DNA from: Isoetes taiwanensis
Lineage: Eukaryota; Streptophyta; Lycopodiopsida; Isoetales; Isoetaceae
Length of the DNA stretch: 64,000 bases
Assembly (NCBI GenBank): GCA_021234155.1
Contig: JAJEKV010000005.1
Location: 19,640,089 to 19,704,088 of the forward strand
Direction of reading: 5' to 3'
Part shown: in pieces, positions 1 to 10,849 of the stretch
Layout of the letters: every line of letters starts with the position of its first letter
How positions within the stretch are numbered: the stretch's first letter is position 1
Notes under the pieces: model-generated
What the model saw: only the letters and a program-made list of their open reading frames with translations
Databases searched by the model: none
What the model was told of the DNA's origin: nothing
Made by a program: the position numbers and the translations under genes

Positions 1-349
1 ATAAGTCAGCCAAGCACCAGCTTCACTTTCCTCTTTAAAGCACTTTTCAAATTGTGATAGCTTGCATCCTTTTTTGAAGCCAAAATCCCTGTAATAATCT
101 TCAAAGACTCTTAAAAAAGTATTAGCACTCATCTTTGGAATCAAAAGTAGGCAATGGGTAGGCATATTCAACTCGAGCCCGATAAGGTAGGCTTTGAAGT
201 AATCCACTTGCAAAATTAGGGGAAGAGATCTATCTCTGAAAGGCTCTGAAGTCTCCTGATCTTCCATTGGTTCTTGCTCTGGCTGGAAACTTTTGTTTTG
301 GAGCCATGAGTTGAAAAATCCGGTAGAGATCTCGGTAGAACCTCCAAAA

Positions 350-1681
350 TGTTGACCCTAAACACGCTTAGGATCAACCACAAAGGAACCAACTTGAGTT
401 TTCACTCAAATTGGGGTTAGAACCTCGAGATCACTTAAGGTGATCAATCTATGCAAGCTAATTTCAAAGTAAAAACTTGAAGTTTTATACCTTTCCCATT
501 TCCAGAAATTGGCACCTTTGCCAAAAGCAGTTGTGGTATTGATATGCAGGTCGATTTTTTGGAGTCAATCCTTTGTAGACTTAGTCAAAAAGTTGTAGGT
601 GACCAATGGTAAAAAGCTTCTGACCAAGTCGAAAACATAATTTGTGAGTTATTAGAGCTCAAAGTCTTGCGGTCAAAATTTGGTCAATAGCGGTCAAATT
701 TGAAAGCTTGATGAGAGAGATTGGGATTTTGGAGTTGCTAGGCGAGTTTTGAGAATTTCAAAGCAAATGTGTTGTAATGATGATAAGGAATATAGGCAAA
801 TGGTCAGATTGTCATTTGGATAAGCAAAAGTAATTTTTGTGGCTGGATTTGGCAAAATACAGTCAAGAATAGTCAAAACAGAGTGCAAAAATTTCTAACT
901 CGAGTTATGAGTGGAATTTTTTGGATTTTTCAAGACATATAGCCAGATGCTTCAGTGATTGATGGCAAATGGGTCAAAAGTAATCAAAAGTGCTCGGGGA
1001 TTTTTCTACGTAAAATTTTGAGCAGAGAAAAAATTGTAAAAAGAATCATAACGAGATAATTTCTTCAAGTAGGCATCGAATTTCATTGATAGAAATATAA
1101 ATCAATCATAATAATGTTGGGTAATAATGCTTCAGTACTTCAAAATCAACTTCAGGTCAATAGAAAATTTCAATAGATAATTTCCAACCAAATCTCTTGT
1201 GACTTGATCGGGGAGTATTCAGAGTCTTCCAAAATCCTTCTAGTCATGCTCAACAATGATCACAGTAAGGTTTGTACACTTCTGGGCCTTCGAAAATGTC
1301 TCGATTGTATGTCCTCTGTATATAGTTTCAAATTTTGGTTTCGGTGGTTTTTGGTCATAAGTTTAGCCTTGATCTGTTGCTTAAGTTCCGGAATCCAAAA
1401 ATAGGGTGGTCTCAGAGGGAATGGAGCGCGGGAAGGCAAGATTCGAGCCGGATTTCTAGTTTTAGGGTTCTTCAGCCGTATTTTTGCCAAACTTTCGCGA
1501 TACGGTTTCGTATTTTTGAAAGAATATGTCGCGTATATGCTGTATTTGGCTATTTTTGAGATCTCACCCAATGGTTCAAGGTATTTATCCAAGGAGTCTT
1601 AGGAATAACAACAAATTCTTAAACCATAGGAGATTTTCCACACGTGTGAAGGATAGAAAATCCTTTGGGCATCTTTTAGCA
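350..1681 (-). repeat. Truncated LTR of Ty3-1 (left copy)
   Basis: On the plus strand it starts TGTTGACCC, as do 6070 and 33791. It ends in TTTTAGCA at the point corresponding to 35112 of the complete solo LTR, so about 730 bp at the U3 end is missing. H3-gene promoter sequence replaces the missing part. The copy at 6070-7394 has the same truncation point, so the truncation predates the tandem duplication. Confidence 0.8.
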
Positions 1682-1740
1682 TGTTACCTTGCTAAAAACA
1701 AGCTTAGAATGTATAAATTTTAGCATCAAAATTTCACCAT

Positions 1741-1807
1741 GTCTCACACGTCGCGCCAGGAGCAAAAATGAACTTTTCATAATTGATCTGGGTGCAACGT
1801 GTGAGAC
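1741..1807. repeat. 67-bp palindrome (duplicate of the H3-A promoter copy)
   Basis: A near-perfect inverted repeat. The outer arms read GTCTCACACGT and ACGTGTGAGAC, with GCGCC-type inner arms and a central AATGAA/TTCATT palindrome. It belongs to a set of eight in the window. This one lies in the duplicated promoter flank, with a TATA box CTATAAATAG at 1907-1916, but no gene follows because the duplication breaks at 1988. Confidence 0.9.
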
Positions 1808-1988
1808 CATGAGGTTAGACTGTCTAAATTTAGCCATGTAGTAAGATAATAAGTGTTTTAGGTGACCCAAAAGAGTAGTTTCAAATTTGACCTAAAAATT
1901 GCCCATCTATAAATAGATGTAGAACCCCCCCTCATTTTCCACGTTCCTCCTTGGAAAAGCGCTCTCACCTGTCAAGGCGATCTTTGGC

Positions 1989-3550
1989 AAACGAAGTGTC
2001 AGTAGTATTCAATTCATCCTCATGATCAAAAAATATATAAGGCAAGTAGAGGCTAGGATTTCGTGTCAAGTGCAACTCTTTTACAGAAATATCATAACTT
2101 TGCAACTTACAAGCCCACCTTTGGATCTTTGGTTTATTAGTTGCTTTACCAAATAGCAATCCCATTGGATTTTGCTTCATATGAACCTGAATTTGGCTTT
2201 TTAGAAGTAGGTGCCCCTGCCTATTGATGAGAAACATGAGAGCAGCAGCACTTTTTTCTATTCTGGTATATCTTTCTTCAAGAGCAGACCATTTCTTGCT
2301 TGCAAAAACTATGGTGTGCTTATCCCGCAAAATGGCTAAACCTATAGCCTTTTTTGTAACAGTGATATAAACCTCAAATGGCAGGCTCAAATCTGGTTTT
2401 TTTAAAAGAGTAGCTTCACATATGGATAAAATAAGAAAATCAAAAGCTTCTTGGCACTCTGGAGTCCATGTGATAGGTATGTGCTTGCTTTCAGATTTAG
2501 AAAACTTCCCTATCCTGGTCAACCTAGAGATAGGACTTAAGATATGAGCAAAATTTGGAATATACATCCTAAGGAAACTTGTCATACCAATGAAACTCTT
2601 AACCTGCTTCAAATTCTTGGGAGGTACCAGTTTCTTGAGAGCTTCAACTTTATCTTGAGCAACTTGAATACCTTGGCTGGATACCTCATGTCCCAAGAGT
2701 TGTCCTTTGGATGCAAAAAAGATGCATTTTTTTGGATTTAGATTGACTCCTGAAGTCCTGCATAAAGAACAGATTTTTGCAAGCAATTCCACATGGTTAT
2801 TAGCATGAGAACCCAAGCAAAGGTCATCCAAATACACTCTAAATTCTTCAGCAGCCATAGTTTTGAAAATGACATCCATTGCTCTTTGGAAGGTAGCTGG
2901 GGCATTCATTAGGCCAAATGGCATTCTTTTCATAGCATAAGTACCCCATGGAGTAATAAATGAGGTCTTTGGCTGGTCTTCCTCTTTGATACTAATCTGG
3001 TTGAACCCTGAAAAGCCATCCAAAAATGAGTACATGTCTTTCCACAATGCAACATATAGAATTTCTTCCAAAAAAGGCAAGGGATAACAATCTTTTATAG
3101 TGGCTTTGTTCAAATCTCGATAATCTATGCAAATTCTTAAAGTTCCATTCTTTTTTTCCACTGAAACAATGCAGGATACCCATTCAGGGTTGATGATCTC
3201 TACAATGACACCTTGCATCCAACATCTTATGCAATTCATCTTTGATTAGATCTAAAAGTGAAGCATTTATTCTTCTTAACCACGGAAGACAGGGCTTACA
3301 CCCTTCCTTAATTTTAATTTCAAATTGACATACCTCTGTTTGATACCAATAAGCTCGAGAATAATCCCAAGCAAACACATCACTTCTTTCTTCAAAAATT
3401 TATTGATCTCCTCCTTATTTTTTGTGTCAAAAGATCTCCCACAAAAGCAGAGTTCTTTCCTGGCCATGCTTGTTGATTATAACTTCATTGATTGCCTTTT
3501 CACGGGATGCATTTATAACTAGTATGGAATGAGCTCCTTAGCCTCATCCT
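1989..3550 (-). pseudogene. Ty3-1 reverse transcriptase and RNase H
   Basis: The minus strand encodes a Ty3/gypsy RT: a palm with DYRDLNKATIKDCYPLP, FLDGFSGFNQ, MPFGLMNAPATFQRAM and the catalytic box VYLDDL, followed by the LGHEV/KVEAL thumb region and a standard gypsy RNase H around 2000-2450. The region upstream of RT (about 3240-3480) is in shifted frames. The RT is of the Athila/Tat-like kind. No integrase follows: the coding sequence runs into unrelated H3-promoter DNA at 1988 and meets a chance stop at 1965. The element cannot be autonomous. Confidence 0.85.
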
Positions 3551-4050
3551 CATCGAAATCTTCCTCTGGTATAGCTCCCTCGGATAAATAAGTCATCAAA
3601 GTGTCTACTGCACAAAGCATCGACTTCCCAATTACGCTCCCTTGGGATATGAGTAATTTTCCAAGAGGTAAAATGAGCAAGCATTCCCATTACCTGGTTT
3701 CTCTGGAGCTCCATATCAGCATTCTTGGCTTGATATTCACCACTGTGAATCCCCATAGATATGTATAATTGAAATATCCATAGCTCTAGCTTCCTGGAGA
3801 CCTGCAATCAAAGCCTTGTATTCTGCTACATTAGAAGTTATTTGGGGAAAAATCCTTCCTACCTTAGCCAAAAGTTTATTGGCAGTATATTTTAATATAG
3901 CTGCAGATGAAGCTACATTCAATTTCTTTGATATTCCTCCATCAAACCATAAACAACCTCTTCTGCCATCTTCAGAAGGTAGTGCACACTCTCTAATTAA
4001 AGGAATCAACTCAATTTTCTTTGTGTTAGGAGTTGCTAGACTGTAGGATC
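3550..4050 (-). pseudogene. Ty3-1 additional RNase H domain located upstream of RT
   Basis: The minus-strand frames read LWFDGGIS, NVAEYKALIAGLQEA and IHIYGDSQ, then after a frameshift HIPRERNWEVDALCS. This is an RNase HI of the kind called archaeal-type or additional RNase H in plant Tat-group elements: an aspartate in the first strand, glutamate in EYKAL, aspartate in GDSQ and a final aspartate in the VDAL segment. It lies between protease (4100-4757) and RT (below 3500). In the classical Tat/Ogre/Retand layout known to me it follows the gypsy RNase H. At least one frameshift breaks it. Confidence 0.75.
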
Positions 4051-4097
4051 CTAGTGGTTCTTCTATAAGCATCTCTTTGATAAAATGTACCTCGTCA

Positions 4098-4757
4098 TTA
4101 AAGCCATAAGAACCATCTTGATTGTAGATTGTGGCCACTTGAGTACCATTTGAAATGGTGCATCTCCCTTCGAGACCAGTTGGCTCTAGCATCAACTGTA
4201 GCCATCCACCTCCTTCCCAGCAAGAGATCATATATGTCTGCATCTTCTCCTAGATCTTCAAAAGCAACAACAACAAAATTGGCAGCTACAACAATGCCTT
4301 CAGTGTTAACAGGGACCTTGGTCACAATTCCAACAGGTGCTATCTTAGCATTAGAAAAAGATTTTAACAAAACAGATGACCTTTTATCTATCTCGAGCCC
4401 ACATTTTTTCATAACATGATATGGCATGATATTTAAAGGTGAGCCTCCATCTAACAACACATTGGAAAAAGAATAACCTCCTAGAGTTGCTGAGCACATA
4501 AAGGCACCTGGATCCTCCTCATTTTGGGCCAGAATAAGATTAGTGGCATTTGCAACACCTACACAAGCTACTGCTTCACTAAAATTAGTTTGTTGTAGCA
4601 ACTTTTTCCTATAACCAGGTGCAATCTTTAACAATGTAAATAAGTCCACACTTACTTTGGAATTTTTTAGTAAAACATCCAACTCGTCAAAGTCATGATC
4701 TTTCTTACCATATTTTTGTTGGGGGGGTGGAGCTATTTCTTGAGGAGGGGCTTCCAT
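4098..4757 (-). pseudogene. Ty3-1 aspartic protease region
   Basis: The minus-strand reading frame contains an aspartic-protease core: NVLLDGGSPLNIMP, where DGGS replaces the usual D-T/S-G triad, and a closing YDLLLGRRWM segment. This is the retropepsin of a Ty3/gypsy polyprotein that would cut Gag and Pol. Upstream are a proline-rich stretch and a degraded gag; directly downstream is the extra RNase H. The polyprotein is split over several frames. Confidence 0.7.
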
Positions 4758-6069
4758 AGCGGGGGTGGTGGCGGTCTTGATCTCCTAAAATGCTGCAGGA
4801 GCAGGACTTGGTAGGCTCGGCAAGTTTATGGGAATCTCCCATACTTCTGGTTTGTACCACCATCACTTCTTAGGTCTTTGGCATCTCTGTAGCTTGTACA
4901 AACCTTATAGAGCTAGTAGGCTCTGCAAAATCTTACATGAGGAGTTGCCTCGGACTTCTTTTCCCTCTCCTACTTGGCAAAATATTCTTTAACTTGATTG
5001 CATCTGAGGTCGGGTATGGCCAATTTCATTGCAAAAAGCCGCAATTTGGACATTCTCTACCAAAGTGACCTTTCTTTTTACATTTAGGACATATTTGCCA
5101 ATAACAAATGTCAATTTGGATGTGAAGTTCTATTGCAATGAATACATTAGGGGGTAAGTTCTACACCTTACTTTGCCTTGAGCTCCACAAGTTGTTTGGT
5201 CACTTACGCTAAAGCTTGGTCACCTTTAATCGTCGATTTGATTTCTAAAATCGAGAATCGGCTTCTTCTTTTTCTTTTTCTTTATGCCTGGCATAAATAG
5301 GAACGAATGATGAGATTCATAAGGACCATCGGTGGCATCGGGGTAAAAAGGATCATGATGAAAGCTATGGTGTTTTTCTGGTAGGATAGAAAACATTTTG
5401 GTCAATTCCGGTGGTCTTGGCAAAAACTTTGTAGTTGGAATCAAAACCTTCTGCAGCTTGAATCTTGATAAGCTTCACAGTGAATTTCTGGTCTAGAAGA
5501 TAAGCCTTTAATAAAGGAGGACACCAAAAAGAGTGTGACTTGAACTTTTTTGGCATCTATTCATGAAGGTGTTGAATCTCTCCTTATCTTGGCTCACACT
5601 TTCACTGCATAAATGGAGAAATTTTTCAGACTCATTAACAAGGTCTTTAGGGCGACACATTTTCAAACTGTCCAAAAACTTGGTGACAAGGTCATCCCAA
5701 GTGGTTCCCATAAGCTTCTCATAAGTCGATAAGCACCGACTTCACTTTCCTCTTTAAAGCACTTTTCAAATTGTGATAGCTTGCATCCTTTTTTGAAGCC
5801 AAAATCCCCACAATAATTTTGAAAGACTCTTAAAAAGTATTAGCACTCATCTTTGGAATCAAAAAGTAGGCAATGGAGTAGGCATATTCAACTTCGAGGC
5901 CCGATAAGGTAGGCTTTGAAGTAATCCACTTGCAAAATTAGGGGAAGAGATCTATCTCTGAAAGGCTCTGAAGTCTCGATCTTCCATTGGTTCTTGCTCT
6001 GCTGGAAACTTTTTGTTTTGGAGCCATGAGTTGAAAATCGGGGTAGAGATCTCGGTAGAACCTCCAAAA
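4758..6069 (-). pseudogene. Ty3-1 gag region, degraded
   Basis: Gag-like pieces appear on the minus strand at 5508-5711 (WDDLVTKFLDSLKM) and 5888-6030. The likely gag start, MAPKQKVSS, lies about 40 bp inside the LTR end at 6070. Frames are broken by many indels, and 4760-5220 has no clear coding sense. A possible Cys-rich knuckle near 5040-5100 is too damaged to assign. Confidence 0.55.
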
Positions 6070-7394
6070 TGTTGACCCTAAACACGGCTTAGGATCAACC
6101 ACAAAGGAACCAACTTGAGTTTTCACTCAAATTGGGGTTAGAACCTCGAGATCACTTAAGGTGATCAATCTATGCAAGCTAATTTCAAAGTCAAAAACTT
6201 GAAGTTTTATACCTTTCCCATTTCCAGAAATTGGCACCTTTGCCAAAACAGTTGTGGTATTGATATGCAGATCGATTTTTTGAGTCAATCACTGTAGACT
6301 TAGTCAAAAAAGTTGTAGGTGACCAATGGTAAAGCTTCTGACCAAGTCAGAAACATAATTTGTGAGTTATTCGAGCTCAAAGTGCGGTCAAAATTTGGTC
6401 AATAGCAGTCAAATTTGAAAACAGTGATCAGAGATTGGGATTTTGGAGTTGCTAGACGAGTTTTTGAGAATTTCCAAAGCAAATGTGTTGTAATGATGAT
6501 AAGGAATATAGGCAAATGGTCAGATTGTCATTTGGATAAGCAAAAGTAATTTTTGTGGCTGGATTTGGCAAAATACAGTCAAGAATAGTCAAAACAGAGT
6601 GCAAAAATTTCTAACTCGAGTTATGAGTGGAATTTTTTGGATTTTTCAAGACATATAGCCAGATGCTTCAGTGATTGATGGCAAATGGGTCAAAAGTAAT
6701 CAAAAGTGCTCGGGGATCTTCTGTAAAATTTTGAACAGAGAAAAATTGTAAAGAATCATAACAGAGATAATTTCTTCAAGTAGGCATCGAATTTCATTGA
6801 TAGGAATATAAATCAATCATAATAATGTTGGGTAATAATGCTTCAGTACTTCAAAATCAACTTCAGGTCAATAGAAAATTTCAATAGATAATTTCCAACC
6901 AAATCTCTTGTGACTTGATCGGGGAGTACTCAGAGTCTTTCAAAATCCTTCTAGTCATGCTCAGCAATGATCACAGTAAGGTTTGTACACTTCTGGGCCT
7001 TCGAAAATGTCTCGATTGTATGTCCTCTGTATATAGTTTCAAATTTTGGTTTGGTGGTTTTGGTCATAAGTTTAGCCTTGATCATTTGCTTAAGTTCGAA
7101 TCAAAAATAGGGTGGTCTCGAGGAGGAATGGAGCCTGAGGGGAAGGCAAGATTGAGCCAGTTTCTAGTTTTAGGGTTCTTGACCCGTATTTTAAGCCAAA
7201 CTTTTGCGTCTGGTTTAAGTATTTTTGAAAGAATATATACAGCGTATATCTTTTGTATTTGGCTATTTTTGAGATCTCACCCAATGGTTCAAGGTATTTA
7301 TCCAAGGAGTCTTAGGAATAACAACAAATTCTTAAACCATAGGAGATTTTCCACACGTGTGAAGGATAGAAAATCCTTTGGGCATCTTTTAGCA
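6070..7394 (-). repeat. Truncated 5' LTR of Ty3-1 (right copy)
   Basis: Same sequence as 350-1681. For the minus-strand element this is the 5' LTR: the internal gag begins at lower coordinates. Its U3 end is missing and is joined at about 7394 to H3-gene promoter DNA. Confidence 0.8.
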
Positions 7395-7730
7395 TGTTAC
7401 CTTGCTAAAAACAAGCTTAGAATGTATAAATTTTAGCATCAAAATTTCACCATGTCTCACACGTCGCGCCAGGAGCAAAAATGAACTTTTCATAATTGAT
7501 CACGGCAACGCGTGTGAACCATGAGGTTAGGCTGTCTAAATTTAGCCATGTAGTAAGATAATAAGTGTTTTAGGTGACCCAAAAGAGTAGTTTCAAATTT
7601 GACCTAAAAATTGCCCATCTATAAATAGATGTAGAACCCCCCCTCATTTTCCACGTTCCTCCTTGGAAAAGCGCTCTCACCTGCCAAGGCGATCTTTGGC
7701 GCCCGACATCAGATCGAAGATCCGTCAGCC
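7395..7730 (+). promoter_or_regulatory. Promoter of the H3-like gene, copy A
   Basis: A palindrome at 7454-7519 is followed by a TATA box CTATAAATAG at 7619-7628 and a C-rich CCCCCCCTCATTTT stretch, about 112 bp upstream of the ATG at 7731. The same layout stands upstream of copy B (TATA at 43575-43584). The second, more distal palindrome present in copy B is absent because a Ty3-1 LTR is fused at 7394. Confidence 0.7.
7454..7519. repeat. Palindrome in the H3-A promoter
   Basis: A 66-bp copy of the 67-bp palindrome. The right arm has decayed slightly (GTGTGAAC instead of GTGTGAGAC) relative to 1741-1807. Confidence 0.85.
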
Positions 7731-7937
7731 ATGGCCCGAACGAAACAAACTGCCAGGAAGCCTCGCCCAGGCGAAACCCCCAGCGCCCTAGTCCACGAGA
7801 TGCTTCGTGAGCGCCTCTTTCGAGGAGGTCAATCTTCAGCTAGCGAGAGCCCAGAATCGGAGGAGCGCGAAGGCAACCCCACGGGAGGGGATGAGACAGA
7901 GGTAGAGGAGGAGCGCAAAGGCCAGGGAATAAATTAC

Positions 7938-8440
7938 TAATCGCATATTTCTTATTAGCCAAAATGACTTTAGCTAAACTTGCTCGATATTAATCCCAAA
8001 ACTTTCTGTGGTTTAGCTAAACTCTACATATTTTTCCTCTCATACTTTCTAGCGTTTAGCTAAACTAACCCAAACATCAACCCAAAAATTTCTATGGTGT
8101 GGCCAATAGAAAAAATATTAAGCCAAATTACTATACATTTTTTCAATATATTCCATTTATTTTGGTCATTTTCTTTGTGAAAACATTCTAAAATAATGCT
8201 AACTAGCAAAGTCTAGGACAACTTAATTTATAATGCTAGAAACTAAACTACTAATCATATATTTCATATAAAGTAGAATGATATTAACTAAACTGGCCCG
8301 AAATTCATTCTAAAAGTTTCTATGGTTTAGCTAAACAGTACAAAATTTCACTCTCTTACTTTCTAGCGTTTGGCTAAAGAGCTCCAAGGTTGGTGCAGTC
8401 CCGAAAAAAGTTAAGCTAAAATTATTATTTTTTTCCGGAC
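7938..8440. mobile_element. Short AT-rich insertion in the H3-A linker, MITE-like
   Basis: AT-rich DNA unlike the GC-rich coding DNA on either side. It contains three versions of a motif with the palindrome GTTTAGCTAAAC followed by a CTTTCTAGCGTTT-type segment. No coding sense. It interrupts the charged linker of H3-A. I could not fix terminal repeats or a target duplication, so its class is unknown. Confidence 0.5.
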
Positions 8441-9369
8441 CGAGGAGCAGGATCAACAGAGAGAGCCGACCCTCAACCTAGCGAGAAGAAGAAGAATTGG
8501 CCTGACGCGGATCAAAAGCAAGAAGCCAAAGAGTGCCGCCCGGGGAAAAAGCGGGAGGAAAAAGAAGAGGAAGAGGAGGAACTAGAAGCCAAGGAGGCCG
8601 AGTTCGAGAAAAGAAGCTCAAAGGGAAAGACATAGCACCCGACCCCCAAGGAAAGCGAAAGCCCCACAAAGGTGCGTCATTCAAGGGCCAGATCTGAGAC
8701 AAGCCCCATCCTCCTCGGATGATTCGAAGGCGACAATTACAACCACGAATAATGAGGATGGGGGGCCCTCAAAAATCCCGAGGGCGAACTAGCGGTACCT
8801 GGCGAGGAGCAGCCACCCAACCCCCTCCCTACCCAACCTTGGAGCAAGAACAAGGCTCCCGAACTGGCCGGGAGTCTTATGTGATAGACCCCATAAAGTC
8901 TATCGAAGAAAAATGCGGGATTACAACAAGTACTTGGCTAAGTGGGAGGCATACAATGCATACTACTAAAGAGAAGCGATTGTATGGATGGGTGGAAAGT
9001 GGAGTACCTCCCAAGAGGACACTGAAGCCACCCCCAGAGAAGCCCAAGCCTCCGAGGAAACCAGCCAAGAGGAGGGCCACTAAGGAGGCCAGAGAAATGA
9101 AAGCCCTGAAAGAAATCAGGCATTTTCAGAGAAGCTTCAGCTTCTTGATCCCACGAGCACCGTTCGCCCGCTTGGTACGTGAAGTAATCCAAGAGTACAA
9201 CACAGAGATGTGGGTGACGGACGAGATGTTGCTGGCCCTACAGGAAGCAACAGAACAGAAGTTGGTGCAACATTTTGAAGATGCAACGGCTTGCACCGTC
9301 CATGCAAAGAGAGTCACCCTGATGAAGCAAGATAGAATAGAATAGAATAGAATAGAATAGAATAGAATA

Positions 9370-9921
9370 TACATTAACGTCCCTCAGGCCGTGAGGCCCC
9401 CGGACTTGTGTAGCATCCTGCGAGCTCCCATAGGGTGCTGCCAGCAAACAGACGCATAGGTTTTATGTAGCCATCTAGCGGGCTTCACTTGTTCTTTACA
9501 TATTACCCGCATCGTGCTTATAGCTGGCTTCTTGGCCATACACAAATGCATCGTTATAAACAGTTTTGAACTGTACTTTGTGGGCTTCTCTGATCCGCCT
9601 CATTTGTGCTTTTCAGATTAATAGCCCTCTCTCTTTGTGCACCCCCCGGTGTCTCATTATCATTTCTTTTATAGCTTTCGCTATGTCTGTGAGCATCTCT
9701 TCTTTGTCCATCAGTGCTGGGAGTGGGAGATCCCACCTGACCTTGTTAAATTTGGACCTTATGTCGTTGTAGACCGGGCACTCCTTTACCATGTGCTCTT
9801 CGTCTTCTATTTTTCCTGAGTCACATACCCGGTATATTCGTTCTGCTCTATCTATTTTCCTCCATCTATCTTTCTCAATTCGGAGGTCGTGGCTTCCCAT
9901 CCTGAATCTGGCCAGTGTTCC
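9370..9921 (-). pseudogene. LINE ORF2 C-terminal part and 3' UTR
   Basis: The minus strand from 9921 to about 9613 encodes LARFRMGSHDLRIEKDRW, then CDSGKIEDEEH and CPVYNDIR, the Cys-Cys-His-Cys region typical of the end of LINE ORF2 proteins (zf-RVT-like). 9370-9612 is the 3' UTR, ending GACGTTAATGTATA before the (TATTC)n tail. The frame resumes from the piece at 25354-25943 once Ty3-2 and one GTTCC copy are removed. Confidence 0.75.
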
Positions 9922-10544
9922 TGATATGATGGTTTTTCCCCTAGTAGCTCGGGGGTGTGGTCCACTGTTATGCACTCAAAATAACCTTATTATGGAGTCT
10001 TAATCTTTATTTGATACCCTAAGATAATTATCCTTGTATTAAGCCAAGCTAATCTCTTGATAATATCCCAGCCCAAAAATAGCAGTTTCTAAAAGGCTAA
10101 CTTCAAAACGTCATATCTCAGCTAATATAACTCAGATTATTGCGATCCAGGGCTCATTGGAAAGCTCTCAGAGTCTAGTTTCCGGATTGGGGTCGTTCAT
10201 CTGCTAACTCCTTGTGGATCGTGAGATATCGCCAAAAGAGTGGCCGTGGGTCAGACTGGACTGCACAGCCAAGACTTCTGTTCTTGCCTCCTGAACCCTT
10301 GTTGCTTTCATAAACCTTGCCTTCATCTTTAAACCCTATCTTGGAGTGCATATCAGGCTGAGATAACGATTTCTCAGTTCCCTGGATAACGATTTCCAGG
10401 CTCAGGATAACGGTTTCCTGAAAGACCCGGTTGGGTGGTGAGCTACCTTCTCTAATCTCTTTTGCCCTAATGAGCTTATTATGATGCAGGGTTGAAGAGA
10501 TCGAATTCTTTGAGGTAACTAATCTGAATTTGTGTTCTTTTGTG
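9922..10544 (+). repeat. Ty3-2 5' LTR, missing its last bases
   Basis: Near-identical to 24719-25341. It stops 12 bp before the LTR end and is joined directly to RT coding sequence. The primer-binding site and the start of gag are not in their expected place. Confidence 0.85.
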
Positions 10545-10840
10545 GAAAGATAAATTCCCAGTACCCAGAGCTGATGATCTTTTTGATGAGTTAAGAGGAG
10601 CTTGTGTTTTCAGTAAGATTGACTTAAAATCAGGATACCATCAAATAAGGGTGCGAACAGAGGATATCAGCAAAACTGCATTTCGCACTACCTTTGGGCA
10701 TTATGAATTTCGTGTTATGCCATTTGGATTGACTAATGCTCCTGCTACTTTTTGCAGACTCATGCAGAGAATATTGGCTCCGCTAATAGGGAGATGTGTG
10801 GTTGTGTTCTTTGATGATATTCATGCTATACACAGAATAT
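10545..10840 (+). pseudogene. Ty3-2 RT fragment (fingers and palm)
   Basis: Plus-strand frame with [36 protein letters not shown] and the catalytic FFDDI box. It should continue into 12594 (thumb and RNase H), but an inverted gag-protease-RT segment lies between. Its first 105 bp or so reappear in reverse at 10925-11035. Confidence 0.8.
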
Positions 10841-10849
10841 CATCAAAAG

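Larger units (their letters stand above)
1..1988 (-). repeat. Left copy of a tandem duplication (Ty3-1 gag start, truncated LTR, H3-gene promoter)
   Basis: This stretch matches 5722-7700 almost base for base with small indels. In order it holds the start of a minus-strand gag (1-349), a truncated LTR (350-1681), and the promoter flank of the H3-like gene, with its palindrome and TATA box (1682-1988). At 1988/1989 the flank stops after the shared bases CTTTGGC and runs straight into the 3' end of a Ty3 pol gene. In the right copy it continues into the H3-like gene. A tandem duplication with its breakpoint at 1988 explains this best. An assembly error is the alternative. Confidence 0.8.
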
